Below, in pieces: positions 46,130-57,515 of a DNA stretch of 64,000 nt. Source of the DNA: Rhodocollybia butyracea (Eukaryota; Basidiomycota; Agaricomycetes; Agaricales; Omphalotaceae); assembly GCA_015501585.1 (NCBI GenBank), contig JADNRY010000097.1:1-64000 (forward strand), in the 5' to 3' direction. A program made the position numbers and the translations under genes. The notes beneath the pieces were generated by a model. It searched no databases and was not told the DNA's origin. It saw only the letters and a list, made by a program, of their open reading frames with translations. Position 1 is the stretch's first letter. Each line of letters begins with the position of its first letter.

Positions 46130-48043
46130 TCACACATTCTGAGTAAACACCCGGTATTCTTTCTCCCAATATGGGACCCAGTAATCTGCACAGTTGTCCG
46201 CCCTAAAATTGTCGATCCTGGCAAATTCAGTGGTATACTGATCAAATTCAGAGTTGAGAAAATACAAAGCACACTTACGTAGCTTCTTCCGTGAGGAGCT
46301 TGAGGTCGAGTCTTCGGAGGATATTCCCAAGAATGAGGTATAGTTCACACCATGCTAAACTGTCAAAAAACAAATTAACAGAGTACTAATCGACCATGGG
46401 TGTGATATATACTTCAGTCCTAGACTGGAGGGAGTGTTCAAATGAGTACCTACGATGAAAGGTAATGCTTACCAACTACGCGGCCCTTTGGAGAACGGTG
46501 CCAAATCAAGCAGTAATTGACTTGTATCCTGGACTAGCCACCGATCCGGATTGAAGGCATATGGGTCGGGAAACACATCGGGATTTGTGTGTAGAAACTT
46601 CACACTCATCCCCACAACAGTCTACATACACCCAACAATCGGCAGGGAACACAGTTGAAACAGAGAATCACTCACGCCTGGAGGGAGCTTCAAACCACCT
46701 ATTTTCGGAGTTGATGGAACTACAACGCGAGGAAGGGGATGGACAACCCCTAGTGAGAATCGGAGGACTTCTCTAATGAACGCAGTCTAACAACAAACAA
46801 AATTATCAAGCAAGGTCAAAGCGGCATTTCACATACCAAATAAGGCAGCTTTTCGAGAACAGTAAAACTTATTGAGCGATCTTTGTCAAGCCAAACTTCC
46901 TCGAGCTCCTTCTTGAGCTTCAGGTAGATAGAAGGGTACTTTAGCGCATAAAAAGTCCCTATATTGCAAGCATTCCCGACAGTATCGCTACCGGCAGAAA
47001 CAAGAACAAATGCTTCATCCATAAGTGATGCCTGAGACAGACGCTCTTGATCTTTGGGTTCCAGGAGATGATGGAAAATTGTCTCATGTTCTACCATCGA
47101 CAATCTATCGGGATTGTTGATCAGGCTGTTGATTTGGCGCTCGAATCCAGCCCTCATCTTCAAGTAGCCTTCAAATTCGGGTAAAAGCCACAAGACAAGC
47201 TTTTGCGGGGCATTCAAAGCAAAAGTTATGAAAAAAGGAAAATGGCGCTGGAGCCAGGCCTTTGTAAAAGTTTCTTTCATGCCTCGTAGGATGGGATGAG
47301 AGAGATCAGGGCTATCAAGAATGTTGACCGATTCAGCAAAGCAGTAGGAGGTTATAATGTCAGTAGTCAGTGCGCGGTATGCAATAGCCATTGACACGGC
47401 TGTGCTTGATGAGTTGTAGTTGCTTTGAAGTACCGCTAGTAGCCTATCAATCTTGCAAGTTCTTTAGAAGAGCTTTATATATATGAAGCGATCCCCACCT
47501 TTTGCTGGATCGTGTACTCGAGGGACATCACTGCTTTCCGGGAGAACAGCGGCTGTAATAAGCCCTTTCGCTGCTTTGCATCTTCTGGGTCACAGAAATT
47601 AACGGAGCCTTTGGGAGCATGGGCACCAAAGGCTTCGTAAAGTGCACGGTGCTTCACCAGGGTAGAGCCGTACGTATAAATATCATGGAAAGCTTGCCTG
47701 TCGTTAAAATGAAGCTATGTGGGTGTTGAAGTTTAGATAAAACTAAGACTGAAATATTTTAACTGACAGTGTTAGGACCAACCCTGATCACAGGACCTAT
47801 TGATTGACATTGATTTAAATAATCCTTGTTAGTCTCAATAGACTTACCATGCAATTTGTGTAGTTGTTCATATTTAGCAATCAGGCCGCCTCCTTCGACA
47901 ATGTTATAGTACGCTTCATACCAATCGGTGAGAGCTGCGAGGATTGGCCCCGGATATTTACACAGAGGGTGGAAGAACAGCCTGTAGAGGGCCAATACAA
48001 ACAGAGAGGAAAACGCAAAATAAAGAAAGAGTAGATAGTGCAT
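46130..48043 (-). CDS. Cytochrome P450 monooxygenase (498 aa, nine exons)
   Basis: Exons (minus): 47848-48043, 47768-47796, 47499-47714, 46837-47451, 46676-46786, 46473-46621, 46413-46424, 46279-46359 and 46130-46217. They total 1497 nt in one frame with GT-AG introns. An N-terminal membrane anchor (L-L-F-L-Y-F-A-F-S-S-L-F-V-L-A-L) is followed by Y-P-G-P-I-L-A-A-L. The I-helix is S-A-G-S-D-T-V-G-N-A. The E-x-x-R motif is R-E-V-L-R and the P-E-R-F-like region is F-N-P-D-R-W. The haem loop P-F-S-K-G-P-R-S-C-L-G carries the Cys thiolate. The Cys codon is split by an intron, and the residues after it come from a 12-nt exon (46413-46424). It is an ER-bound haem oxygenase; overall style recalls fungal CYP58/trichodiene-oxygenase-like P450s, but substrate and subfamily are not known. 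The start ATG at 48043 fits the anchor. Confidence 0.9.
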
Positions 48044-48478
48044 GGCGGGGGAAAGACAAACAGACAATCCACCACTGTTGCTCCATTTAACTTGTAAAGG
48101 ACGGATGTCCCACGAAGGAATCCCATGGTCTGACCTCCAATATGGAGGGAGTACGGGAATAGATTAATCAAATCGCCTGACCAAGAACTATTCTCACCAT
48201 CCTGTCAACGCGACAGGTCATTACACCTAAAGGCCCCCAAAGGAACAACAAAGTCCGACAGTAAGTGAAAATTGTCTCCCAATTACCCACAAATGCGTTT
48301 GCCTATTTTTGAATACGCTGCGCCCATCTGTTCAGTCAAGTGACAGATGTCCGATCCCTCTAGCCCCGAGAGGGAATTAGACGCCCAACTGATTTGAGCA
48401 CAGCATGCTCAAAGGTATTCTTATTGCTATACATACTTATATGATCAAACATGTCCCCATATCTTACAGGCTACCATT
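48044..48478. other. Intergenic region between P450 and Kelch gene 1
   Basis: No gene. 48330-48430 resembles 51970-52080, the 3' flank of the second Kelch gene, so the Kelch duplication includes downstream sequence. Confidence 0.5.
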
Positions 48479-51075
48479 TTACAGCTTTCGACAGCCATGT
48501 TTCTCCTTGTGCTCCTTCCACCCACTTATCTGACATTCCTTCGAACAAAAGAAATACTTGCCTCCACAGGCCCCGGCACACTTTTGCCAGGTTATACCAC
48601 AGTTCCCACATGTAAAGCAGCGCATCCACGGACCCATCTTCTCCGCACGAAGATCACGAGTCAGATCTTGAGGATTCCAATGCCCTCCTGGCAAGTCAAG
48701 CTTCAATGTCCAGACATCATGGTACACCCGTATACCTATATTCTTGGAGGGAACGAAATCCGAGTCGCTATAGCCTTTCAAAAATACAATTGATCGAGGA
48801 AATGAAGTAACAGCTAAACACTTCTTACCTCCAGACAAATATATCTTTCCAGTATCAGGATCACTAGCAAACGTCGACATTGCTCTATAGGACGGGAAGC
48901 CTCGAACTAGAACATGCTTCCAGATATTCGTGTCTGGATTATACACAAACGTATCCCCAAAGAACGAGAATTTGAACTTCTGATTTGGGTGCCCAGGTGC
49001 ATTTTCCACCGTTGGAAGACTCCCATGATACCCGCCATAAACAACTGCTTTCCCCGACGCATTCGAGAAAACAGAGGCTGCCTCAGTTCTAGGCGAAGGG
49101 TAATTCCCTCGAAGGCGTTCACGCTCCCATTTCCTGTTATCAACATGGTAGCTCCAAAAATCATCGTAGGTGTAGTCGTTGTCGGCGCCACCAGGCGCAC
49201 TTTCATAGCGAGCCTTTATGCGATTGGCGTTTCCGTACAGTATGTATATCTTGCGCTGGTGAGGAACAGCCCACATGCAACAAAGTGAACGAAGGTTGGG
49301 CTCAAAAGATTGCGAACGGTGATCTGACGTTCCACTGAGATGTTCCCATTCATTCGTTGAAAGATCAAGGACGACGAGAATGTTTTGGCCTGCACCAACA
49401 GTGAGAAATAGAAGACGGAATTTTATAGTCACTCACCTAGTGGGTTTTCTCCGTCTTCTCCACCAAAGACATAGAGCTTATCGTCAAGGACAGCCGTATT
49501 GAAAGACTGAAGATTGCCTTCTAGGGAGTAAGGCCACTGCATTCCACGACGGAGGGTTGTTGTCAAGAAAAACCATTCTTCCGAAACAAGATCAAAGACA
49601 TGCAGAGTCCGAGTTCCGACGAAAAGATACGTTTTGTCGTTCCATACTTGCATTGGTCTAGCAGAGGATAGACCACCCACTGGATGTTGTGTGGGGAAAT
49701 CTGGAAGCTGTTTCCAGATATAAGTTTTCAAATCAAGATACCTAGGTGTGCAACGGAATGAGTATCTGAGCAAAATGATGAGTTTAATCTTGAACTCATA
49801 CCACATATCTTTAATCTCCGGCTGCGTATTTTTTATCTCAAGCTGTATATCTTGAATCTTGAGCTGTATATCTTGAATTTCTGGCTGTCGACGCTCGTCG
49901 CCTACGCCATAACAAATGTAAAGTCGACTCTTCCAAATCCAGCTCGAATGCGAACATCTCCCAGTGGGACGAAGTCCTTGAGCAACAGAAGGCACTTTTT
50001 CCCAAGTCCCTCGTAACTGGATCTCTGGGCAAGTCAATTTAGCCTTATCAATGAGATTCGGGTCAGGATGACGATGACCAAACATCTTCAAAAAATCCAT
50101 GTGATTTTTCAGCGCTGCCAATTTCGGATACTTGTTCGTGCCAGGTGCGACGCAGCTGTTCCACGCTCTTTGACCATAGTGGACAGCCAAAGATGTGTTT
50201 CCGAGCGCGGAAAACTCGGTATACCCTCGGAGTTGGATTTTGGTAAGAAGCTTGAGGAGCGAGTCAGAATCGTTAGATTGATGACTTAAGATGGGAGGAA
50301 AAGGTGTATTACCACCCAGTATTCAAGTAATGGTAGATGCTGATCATTGTCCTTCCATGCAGGTTTATCCTTCAAGGTCATCAGTTGCTGTGAGATGAAC
50401 ATTTGGAGCGTTTCTTGTATCCAATCGATAGTCTGTTAGGTATGTACAACGTGAGTAGCTATACTTGAGCAGGTCAATATGAACTCGCCAGCGTACTTGA
50501 ATATGATTTCCTTGTTTACTATAACATTGCGTAATATTTGCTCCAAGAGCCACCAGGTCGATAAATTCGGGCCACGTTCCCAGCTCTACCTGACAATTTT
50601 CGCCGATATACAGATATTTCGGCGAGAAATATTTTGGCGAAGGAAGGACAAGTGGTATACCCGGCTCGACACGCATCAAAATAAAACTCATCGCTTCTCG
50701 ATATTTCGCAATTGCAGCATCGTACGCTCCATCTTTGAAAAGCGCATTCCCTTCCTCTTTTCGAATCGCGGCACGAATCGCAGCTGCGATCTTTTTGCGC
50801 CGTTCCTCGGGTAGCTCTTGATCTGCATCATCGCTACCTGCAGCAGCCTCGAAATCATTGATAAGATTCCATGTATGTTCTGGTGAGGTACTGGTGTGAG
50901 CTCGAAATTGCTGGAGTACCGCAAGATCTAGTCGGGTTTCAGTAGCGTTTCGGAGAGGGATTTTTTCCCAGTCTGTGAATTCGTCGTCGTTGGTTCCTTT
51001 TGAAATTATGGCGAGTACAAGGGGGAGTTGCTGGGCTCGTTTTGCTGCCCAGAATTCTTCGGTGAATTTGACCAT
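48479..51075 (-). CDS. TPR-Kelch-MYND protein, copy 1 (769 aa)
   Basis: Six exons: 50497-51075, 50313-50432, 49802-50250, 49437-49741, 48829-49389 and 48479-48774 (2310 nt, one frame). The N-terminal third has a TPR-like segment, E-E-G-N-A-L-F-K-D-G-A-Y-D-A-A-I. The middle is a set of Kelch-type repeats: R-C-S-H-S-S-W-I-W, L-Y-V-F-G-G-E-D, K-A-V-V-Y-G-G-Y and K-I-Y-L-S-G-G. The C-terminus is a MYND zinc finger, C-G-N-C then K-C-x3-C-x6-C-x3-C-x7-H-x3-H-x-C. MYND fingers and Kelch propellers are protein-binding modules, so a scaffold role is likely; partners are unknown. Just before the intron at 49742-49801 there is a heptad repeat (I-Q-D-I-Q-L-K, I-Q-D-I-Q-L-E, I-K-N-T-Q-P-E) absent from copy 2. 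Intact as read. Confidence 0.85.
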
Positions 51076-51089
51076 ATTGGTGGTTGTGG

Positions 51090-52095
51090 AATGAGATACA
51101 ACGCGTGCACGTGAGTTTCAAAGATTCCGTAATCCGAATCGCGTTTAGGATTGGAAAGCAGATACAGAAACTGGCAATAATACGATACATATACCGCCTT
51201 TCTTCCTGTTTGTGCCATAGGAATCAGATTCCAGAACTTGCCCTTCAGTCAATTTTAATTGATCAGAGGTCATCCAGATTACGCTACCCGGTTCATACTC
51301 ACAAGTTACAACTCATCAAAGCAGTTTTCAGATCTGGAGCACCACATCTCTGACGTTTTCGATAAAACCTCAAAAAAAAAGTTGACCTAGGTACCGGACT
51401 AGTAGCGAATCATAAGACCAAACCATAAAGAACATAGGTAAAGGATAACGGATAACGAGAGACTAGTAGCTGCTTGAGCGGATGGGTACAATGTTATTGT
51501 AAGTGGGGGCAGGGAATATGAGAGATCCATAGAGCCTTCTGATATGGCTTTACTAGATGCTCATGAGATATGGACTAGTAATCTAAGCGCCTCTCGCTTT
51601 AATTCGCGATTTCGTACTTTGATCTTTTCGAAAGGCTTGAACACATGTCACAGACGCCCGCCTCTAGTAATCTTGAAAACTCTCATGTTATGAATTTAAG
51701 GAGGCGGGATCCCCCAACCTCCCAAGGACGCGCGAAAGCGCAATAACCCGGTCAGTGTGCGGAGTACTATGTTAACTGGCCCTCATGCAGCATGCTATCA
51801 AAACATTTGCGGCCGGTGAAGAGAAGGCGGACTAAGCATATGTCAACTTCAACTATAAGCGAAATTGACTGCGGTGAATGTGTCCTGGCCTCTGGTTCCT
51901 TGATGAAAACATTCGAACCTTAGGCCATAACGTTAGCTACACTCATTTGGAGGTCGGTCGAGGCAAAATATATCCGATCACTAGTCCCGATAGGGAATCA
52001 GACGCCCAGTCGATACCCACATGCGCACAAGTATTCAAAATTCTTATTACCATACTTAAATTACGCGATCGAACACGCCACCACATCCCACCGTT
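51090..52095. pseudogene. Relics: Cys/His-rich gene end and bHLH gene fragment
   Basis: 51255-51400 resembles 54870-55045 (3' part of the Cys/His-rich gene), placed upstream of Kelch copy 1 just as that gene lies upstream of copy 2. 51525-51700 resembles bHLH copy 1 at 36170-36440 (GCTTTACTAGATGCTC, then GCGCCTCTCGCTTTAATTC, then GATCTTTTCG). This is a third, strongly decayed bHLH copy. The rest is unassigned. Confidence 0.55.
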
Positions 52096-54635
52096 CTACA
52101 ACTTTCGGCAGCTATGTTTCTCCTTATGCTCCTTCCACCCACTTCTCTGGCATTCCTTCGAGCAGAAGTAATACTTGCCTCCACAAGCCCCAGAACACTT
52201 TTGCCAAGTTATACCACAGTTCCCGCATGTAAAGCAGCGCATCCACGGGCCCATCTTCTCTGCACGAAGATCACGAGTCAGATCTTGTGGATTCCAGTGC
52301 CCTCCTGGCAAGTCAAGCTTCAGCGTCCAGACATCGTGGTACACCCGCGTAGCAACGTTCTTCGCGGGAACGAAATCCGAGTTGCTATAGCCTTTCAAAA
52401 ATCGAATGGATTAAGATAATGAACAAACAGTAAAACACACTTCTTACCTCCAGACAGATATATTTTTCCGGTATCAGGATCGTTAGCGAACGTAGACATG
52501 GCTCTGTAGGACGGGAAGCCTCGTACTAGAACATGCTGCCAGATATTCGAGTCTGGTTATACACAAACGTATCTCCAAAGAACGAGAAAGTGTAGCTCTG
52601 CTTCTGGTGCCCGGGCGTTGTTTCGAGCGTTGGGAGACTCCCATGGTATCCACCATAGACAACCGCTCTCCCCGCCGCATCGGAAAAAAACGGAGGCCGC
52701 CTCGGTTCGGGGCGAGGGGTAATTCCCCCGAAGACGTTCGCGCTCCCATTTCTTGTCATCGACGTGGTAGCTCCAAAAGTCATCGTAGGTGTAGTCGTCT
52801 TCGCCGCCACCGGGTGCGCTTCTGTGGCGAGCTTTTGTGCGGTTGGCACTTCCGTACAGGATGTAGATCTTGCGTTGGCGAGGAGCAGCCCACATGGAGG
52901 AAAGCGAACGGAGATTGGGCTCGAAGGATTGTGGGCGGTGAGTTGATGTTCCACTGATATGTTCCCATCTATTCGTTGAAAGATCGAGAACGACGAAGAT
53001 GTTGTGGCCTGCATTAACGGTTAAAGTCAAAGAGGATTTATAGTACGTTGGTGGTGGCTCACCTAGTGGATTTTTTCCGTCATCTCCACCAAAGACATAG
53101 AGCTTGCCGTCAAGGATAGCGGTATTGAAAGCTTCCAAGGGGCTTTCTGCCGAGTAAGGCCAACTCACTCCACTTTGCAGAGTTGTTGCCAATAAAGACC
53201 ATTCTTCGGAGACGAGGTCAAAGACATGGAGAGTCCTCGTTCCGACAAAAAGATATACTTTGTCGTTCCACACTCGCATCGGTCTTGTAGCAGATAAACC
53301 AGCCACGGGACGCAGTGTGGGTACATCCGGAAGCCGTGTCCAGATATGGGTTTCCAAATCAAGATACCTACGTGGGAAACGGAATGATTATCTCGCAAGA
53401 AAAAAAATGATAAAGGTCAAATACGTACCACATATCTTTAACCTCCTGCTGAAACCCATCACCTACCCCATGACAAATATACAGCCGACCTTTCCAAACC
53501 CAGCTCGAATGCGCACATCTACCAATCGGACGAAGTCCTTGAGTTATAGAAGGTAACTTCTCCCAAGTCCCATGTACCTGAATCTCCGGGCAAGTCAGTT
53601 CAGTCTTATCAATGAGATTCGGCTCAGGATGACGAAGACGGAACATCGTCGAATAGTCCATCTCCTTTCGCAGCGCTGTCAATTTTGGATACTTGTTCAT
53701 GCCAGGCGCGACGCAGCTGGTCCACGCTCCCTGGCCGTAGTGCGCGGCCAGAGAGGTGTTTCCGAGCGCCGAAAACTCGTTATATCCTCGGAGTTGAGTT
53801 TTGGCGCGAAACTTGGGGGAGGAAGGCGCGTCAGGAAAAAGGGTAAATTGAGGACTGGAAAAGGTGTATTACCACCCAGTATTCGAGTAGCGGTAGATCA
53901 GAGTCTTTCCAGGAAGGTTTATCCTTTAGAATCGTATGCCGCTGTGACATGAACATTTGGAGTATTTCTTGTATCCAGTCGATAGTCTGTTGCAGTAGTA
54001 GATAGTATCAGATATACGTTCCGAGAAAACAGAGTAGGAATTCGCTAGCTTACTTGGACATGATCGCCTTGTTTACTATAACATTGCGCTATATTTCCTC
54101 CAAGAGCCAACAGATCGAGATATTCCAGCTGCGTCCCCTGTCTGTCCTCGCAATTTTCGCCGATATACAGATATTTCGGGTAGAAATACGTTGGTGCAGG
54201 AAGGACGAGGGGTATATCAGGCTTGATACGCAGCAAAATAAAACTCATCGCTTCTCGGTACTTCGCGATTGCAGCATCATACGCTCCATCCTTGAAAAGT
54301 GCATTTCCTTCCTCCTTCCGAATAGTAGCGCGAATCGTAGCTGCGATCTGTTTGCGCTGGTCCCAGGATAAGCGTGAATCTGCGCTCGCGGTATCTGCAG
54401 TACCTTCGAATTCGTTGATAACAGTCCATATGCGTGCTGGCGAGGTGCTAGGGCCTTGAGCTCGGAGTTGTTGGAGGACTGCAAGATCTGCACGGGTTGG
54501 TGTGATGGTATGGAGAGGGATAGTGCTCCAGTCTGTGGGGTCGTAGTCGTTGGTTCCTTTTGAGGTTATAGCGGTTACGAGGGGCTGTTGGATCGCTCGT
54601 TTTTCTGCCCAGAATTCTTCTGTAAATTTTACCAT
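52096..54635 (-). pseudogene. TPR-Kelch-MYND protein, copy 2, with two compensating frameshifts
   Basis: Same six-exon layout: 54054-54635, 53873-53986, 53429-53811, 53063-53367, 52448-53008 and 52096-52391. Exons 4, 5 and 6 have exactly the same lengths as in copy 1. TPR, Kelch and MYND motifs are all present. In exon 5 an extra base in a T7 run (plus-strand A run at 52684-52690) shifts the frame. A missing base near 52556 shifts it back, but a stop lies between. If both are base-calling errors the product is 746 aa; if real, the protein ends inside the Kelch region. The heptad insert of copy 1 is absent. Confidence 0.75.
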
Positions 54636-54873
54636 AATGATGGTTATGGAAAAAGATATAACGCGTGCACATGAGTTTCGAAAATTTCCGCAAATATGTA
54701 TTAGACGCGCTAATATGGCTAGTACGTATTAGCAAGATTTAGGACTGAAGAGAGGGTATTGTAGACATATACAGTATGTACAGAAGCTGGTATAATAAGA
54801 TACGAATCCTTCCTATCTCTGCGCAAACGAATTCAGACAAATTTTTTGTCGCGTTTCAGCCCATTTTCACCCA

Positions 54874-55567
54874 TCAAAGGTCGTCCGGATTACCCTGCAC
54901 ATGAATCGGAGCACTGACACAGCCTGCGCTACTCGGTTCATCCTCACAACAACTCCACATCGAAACAGTCTTCAAGATCTTGAACACCCGACCCTCTGGC
55001 GTCTTCGATAAAAAACTCGAAAACGTCGTCTTCAAGTTGACCTGGGGAACGGAACACGCGACAAACGGCGATGAGCATAGCGAAAAGATAACGGATAACA
55101 ATGTTAAGGTATTGACCTGGATGATAAACACATATATCAAGACAATCTCCGTCACTGACAGATTTACTACAATTCGAACAGGTGGATGTAGGGCATTCCG
55201 AGTCTCTGTGTCGTCGTCTGGGCCTCCGCGACCGTCGGTGGGGTTTCGCCACCATCTGCGGAGTGGGGGATTGCAGCTCCTTCGTGATGGCATGGCGGAC
55301 CTGGGTGTTACTCCTGGCCAATTTCAACATCATCGCGCGCAGCTGGGTTTCGGGTGTAGTGGCGATGATCAACTTGAGGTCCACGAATTCCAGAGCGTCT
55401 TCCTCCATGTCCTCCGAATCAGAGTGCGGAAAGGGCGAAGAGCATACTGATGAAGCTGTGGAGCGATAGTACTCGTTTTCCGAAGCCTCAAAACAGTAGG
55501 TGTGTGGATAGTCGGGAGGGAGAGAAATAGAAGTAGACAGCGGCAAGGTTAAGTTTGGACGGATCAT
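54874..55567 (-). CDS. Cys/His-rich zinc-binding-like protein, copy 2, 3' end out of frame
   Basis: Exon 1 is 55117-55567, the intron is 55042-55116 (GTCAAT...CCCAG) and exon 2 runs from 55041. After an acidic Ser-rich start, L-I-I-A-T-T-P-E-T-Q-L-R parallels A-L-S-A-V-P-E-A-Q-I-R in the gene at 55957. An Arg-rich patch (R-R-S-R-R-P-R-R-R-H-R) is followed by C-S-N-C...C-V-Y-H-P-G. In the frame set by exon 1 the protein stops at 54944 (182 aa). The expected W-S-C-C...G-C part is present only in another frame, down to 54874. It is probably a frameshifted or shortened copy. C-x2-C...C-x2-H-P-G followed by W-x-C-C is a fungal metal-binding pattern of unknown role. Confidence 0.6.
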
Positions 55568-55956
55568 CTGGACAGACTGGACTGGGGAGATATTAGAACT
55601 GGAAGACGGAATTAGCAGCTGTCATACGGGAGTAGCAAGGCTTATAGGACGGAAGAGAAGATAAGAAGAGAAGGATGTAGATGGGTGGCGAAGACAAGAG
55701 GGATGGTCCGAGATAACAATTATTTATAGGCCAAAAGGTGCCGCGCAAACAAAAGACAAAAGGTAGGATGTCTCGCACGCCACTGGAGTCCATCTAACGC
55801 ATTCTGCTCAAAGGACGCAAAGTCAAATGCAAGTTGTGCAACGGTTTCCAAGTCACAACAAGAGTTGCCTTTCATGGAAAAAAAAAAGCTTGGATCGAAC
55901 GTTCTATAGGTATCATAGAGACTCACTCTAAAGACCAAGAAAATATGTAGTCATCT
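55568..55956. other. Intergenic region
   Basis: No gene seen; short frames only. Confidence 0.4.
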
Positions 55957-56659
55957 TTATAGACGCATTCGTTTCCTCGTCGAAGCTTTGTGCGTACTCT
56001 GTACACAGCCTTCACTAACGCCGTCTTCTCCACAACACGACCACAAGAAATTCTCCGGAAACTCTTTCCGCGTGTCTGTCGAGTCGATTGGACCATGAAC
56101 ATCCTCGTCCCAGTCTTCAAAGCTATCGTAATCTGGTTCCAGGTGCCCTAGAAAAATACGTTTACTGTCAAAGAAACCAAAAAAAAGAGCATCAAAAAGA
56201 CGCACCAGGATGAAAAGAGCACTCGTCTTTCGTCCTTTTGAAATCCATATCAAACTCTTCATCGCATTGAGCGCAGGTTTCCATCCGTGTCCCATACGTA
56301 TCAAGCCGTCGTTTCAAAGTAACAAATTCTTTGGTCAAAGCATATTCCACCGCCGGTACTTGTTCGATCAGCTGAGTCAAGATGTTGCGAATTTGAGCCT
56401 CTGGCACGGCAGACAAGGCAAGATATAGCTGGGAGCGGGACTCCTTGTTGAGTTGAAGCTCGGGAACTCCGTCGTCGGACGATTCTTCTTCTTCGGAGGC
56501 TGAGTCTTGGTCTTCATCGGAATTTTCATCTAGGCCAGTGAGGTCGATGACTTCGGCTGCTGGCTGTGGCAGACGGGATGTAGAAGCTGGAAAGAAAGAA
56601 ACATCTGTGTGTTAGGGACTTTGGGAGAAAAAAGTTGGAGACTAACCTTCTCCGGACAT
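55957..56659 (-). CDS. Cys/His-rich zinc-binding-like protein with SUMO-interaction-like motif (194 aa)
   Basis: Exons are 56647-56659, 56206-56586 and 55957-56147; introns are 60 and 58 bp, GT-AG. Frame is continuous (585 nt). Near the N-terminus V-I-D-L-T is followed by a long acidic run (D-E-N-S-D-E-D...E-E-E-E), the standard layout of a SUMO-interacting motif. A helical middle (I-L-T-Q-L-I-E-Q-V-P) precedes C-A-Q-C...C-S-F-H-P-G, then W-S-C-C-G-E-D-G and G-C-V-Q-S-T-H, which together offer enough Cys/His for one or two zinc sites. The C-terminus is basic (K-R-M-R). Likely nuclear. Paralogue of 54874-55567. It is head-to-head with the MFS gene, separated by 856 bp. Confidence 0.8.
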
Positions 56660-57515
56660 TGTGGACGTGGTTTAAAAGACCATAATTCCACGTGATGGTT
56701 ATGCGTTCCTCTCAGCTGCCACTACTTACCACCACCGGTAAAGTTTCCCTCGGATCTTCAGCGTTTCAACGTACAACGCTTGAAATTTTTTTTTCATGGC
56801 TAGTCGCGATCGGCTGCTCCCGACAATTTGGCGTGTGTCTCGTTGATCTTCAGACATATTCTAGCAACTTCTAGCAAACTTCTGAGAGATTTTCGCCGTT
56901 CCGCGCTTGCAACGTGAGTTTACGTTGAGTAGCACAGGGTCAAACATACAGTATCTCAATGGCAGCTGGTCAGATGGAGAGACAGTTGTGGGTAAGAATA
57001 GGTAAGAATCGGGTTCTTTGGCGCTGCTCAATGTTGTAAACACTTTCGAAGGCTAACACGAGGAGATGTTGATATGATTCAACGATTCAACGGAGTCCGG
57101 ATGAAGATAGGCCTTGCGGAAGCTTCCGCGGTGCTTATCCGAGGGGACCTGTACGAGTTTTTCTTTTTCGCGACCAGGCATTCTCGTACGACGATAAACG
57201 CTACAGCTTCAACGGGACGCGATTAGGTCAGTCTGTCAGTACATTCTATAGCTCGTAAACGATAAACGAAAAAACGATTTCATCTCGGTAACTTAGATAG
57301 ATATCGATATTTTAATACTCCCCTGATGGCATCAACCATTTTATCGGTCGGCGGGCCTGGGCAAGAAAAAAAGAGTACCCTTATAACCTAGACGGAACTA
57401 ATTCCATTTTTCTCCAGTTGCACCCGATTGCAATTCCTTCCCCCCTCTTCGTTTCTTCGTTTCTTCTTCTCCCCCCCTTCATCCATTTCATTCCGCAATA
57501 CCCTCCCATCCAAAT
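56660..57515. promoter_or_regulatory. Divergent intergenic region with CT-rich MFS promoter
   Basis: No gene. The last about 100 bp before the MFS start (57410-57513) are strongly pyrimidine-rich, as in many fungal core promoters. No specific operator recognised. Confidence 0.5.

Noticed and set aside
51878..52419. Plus-strand frames opposite the MYND exon of Kelch copy 2 (and 48497-49288 for copy 1)
   Set aside because: Antisense shadows; the minus-strand MYND, Kelch and exon phases are clearly real.
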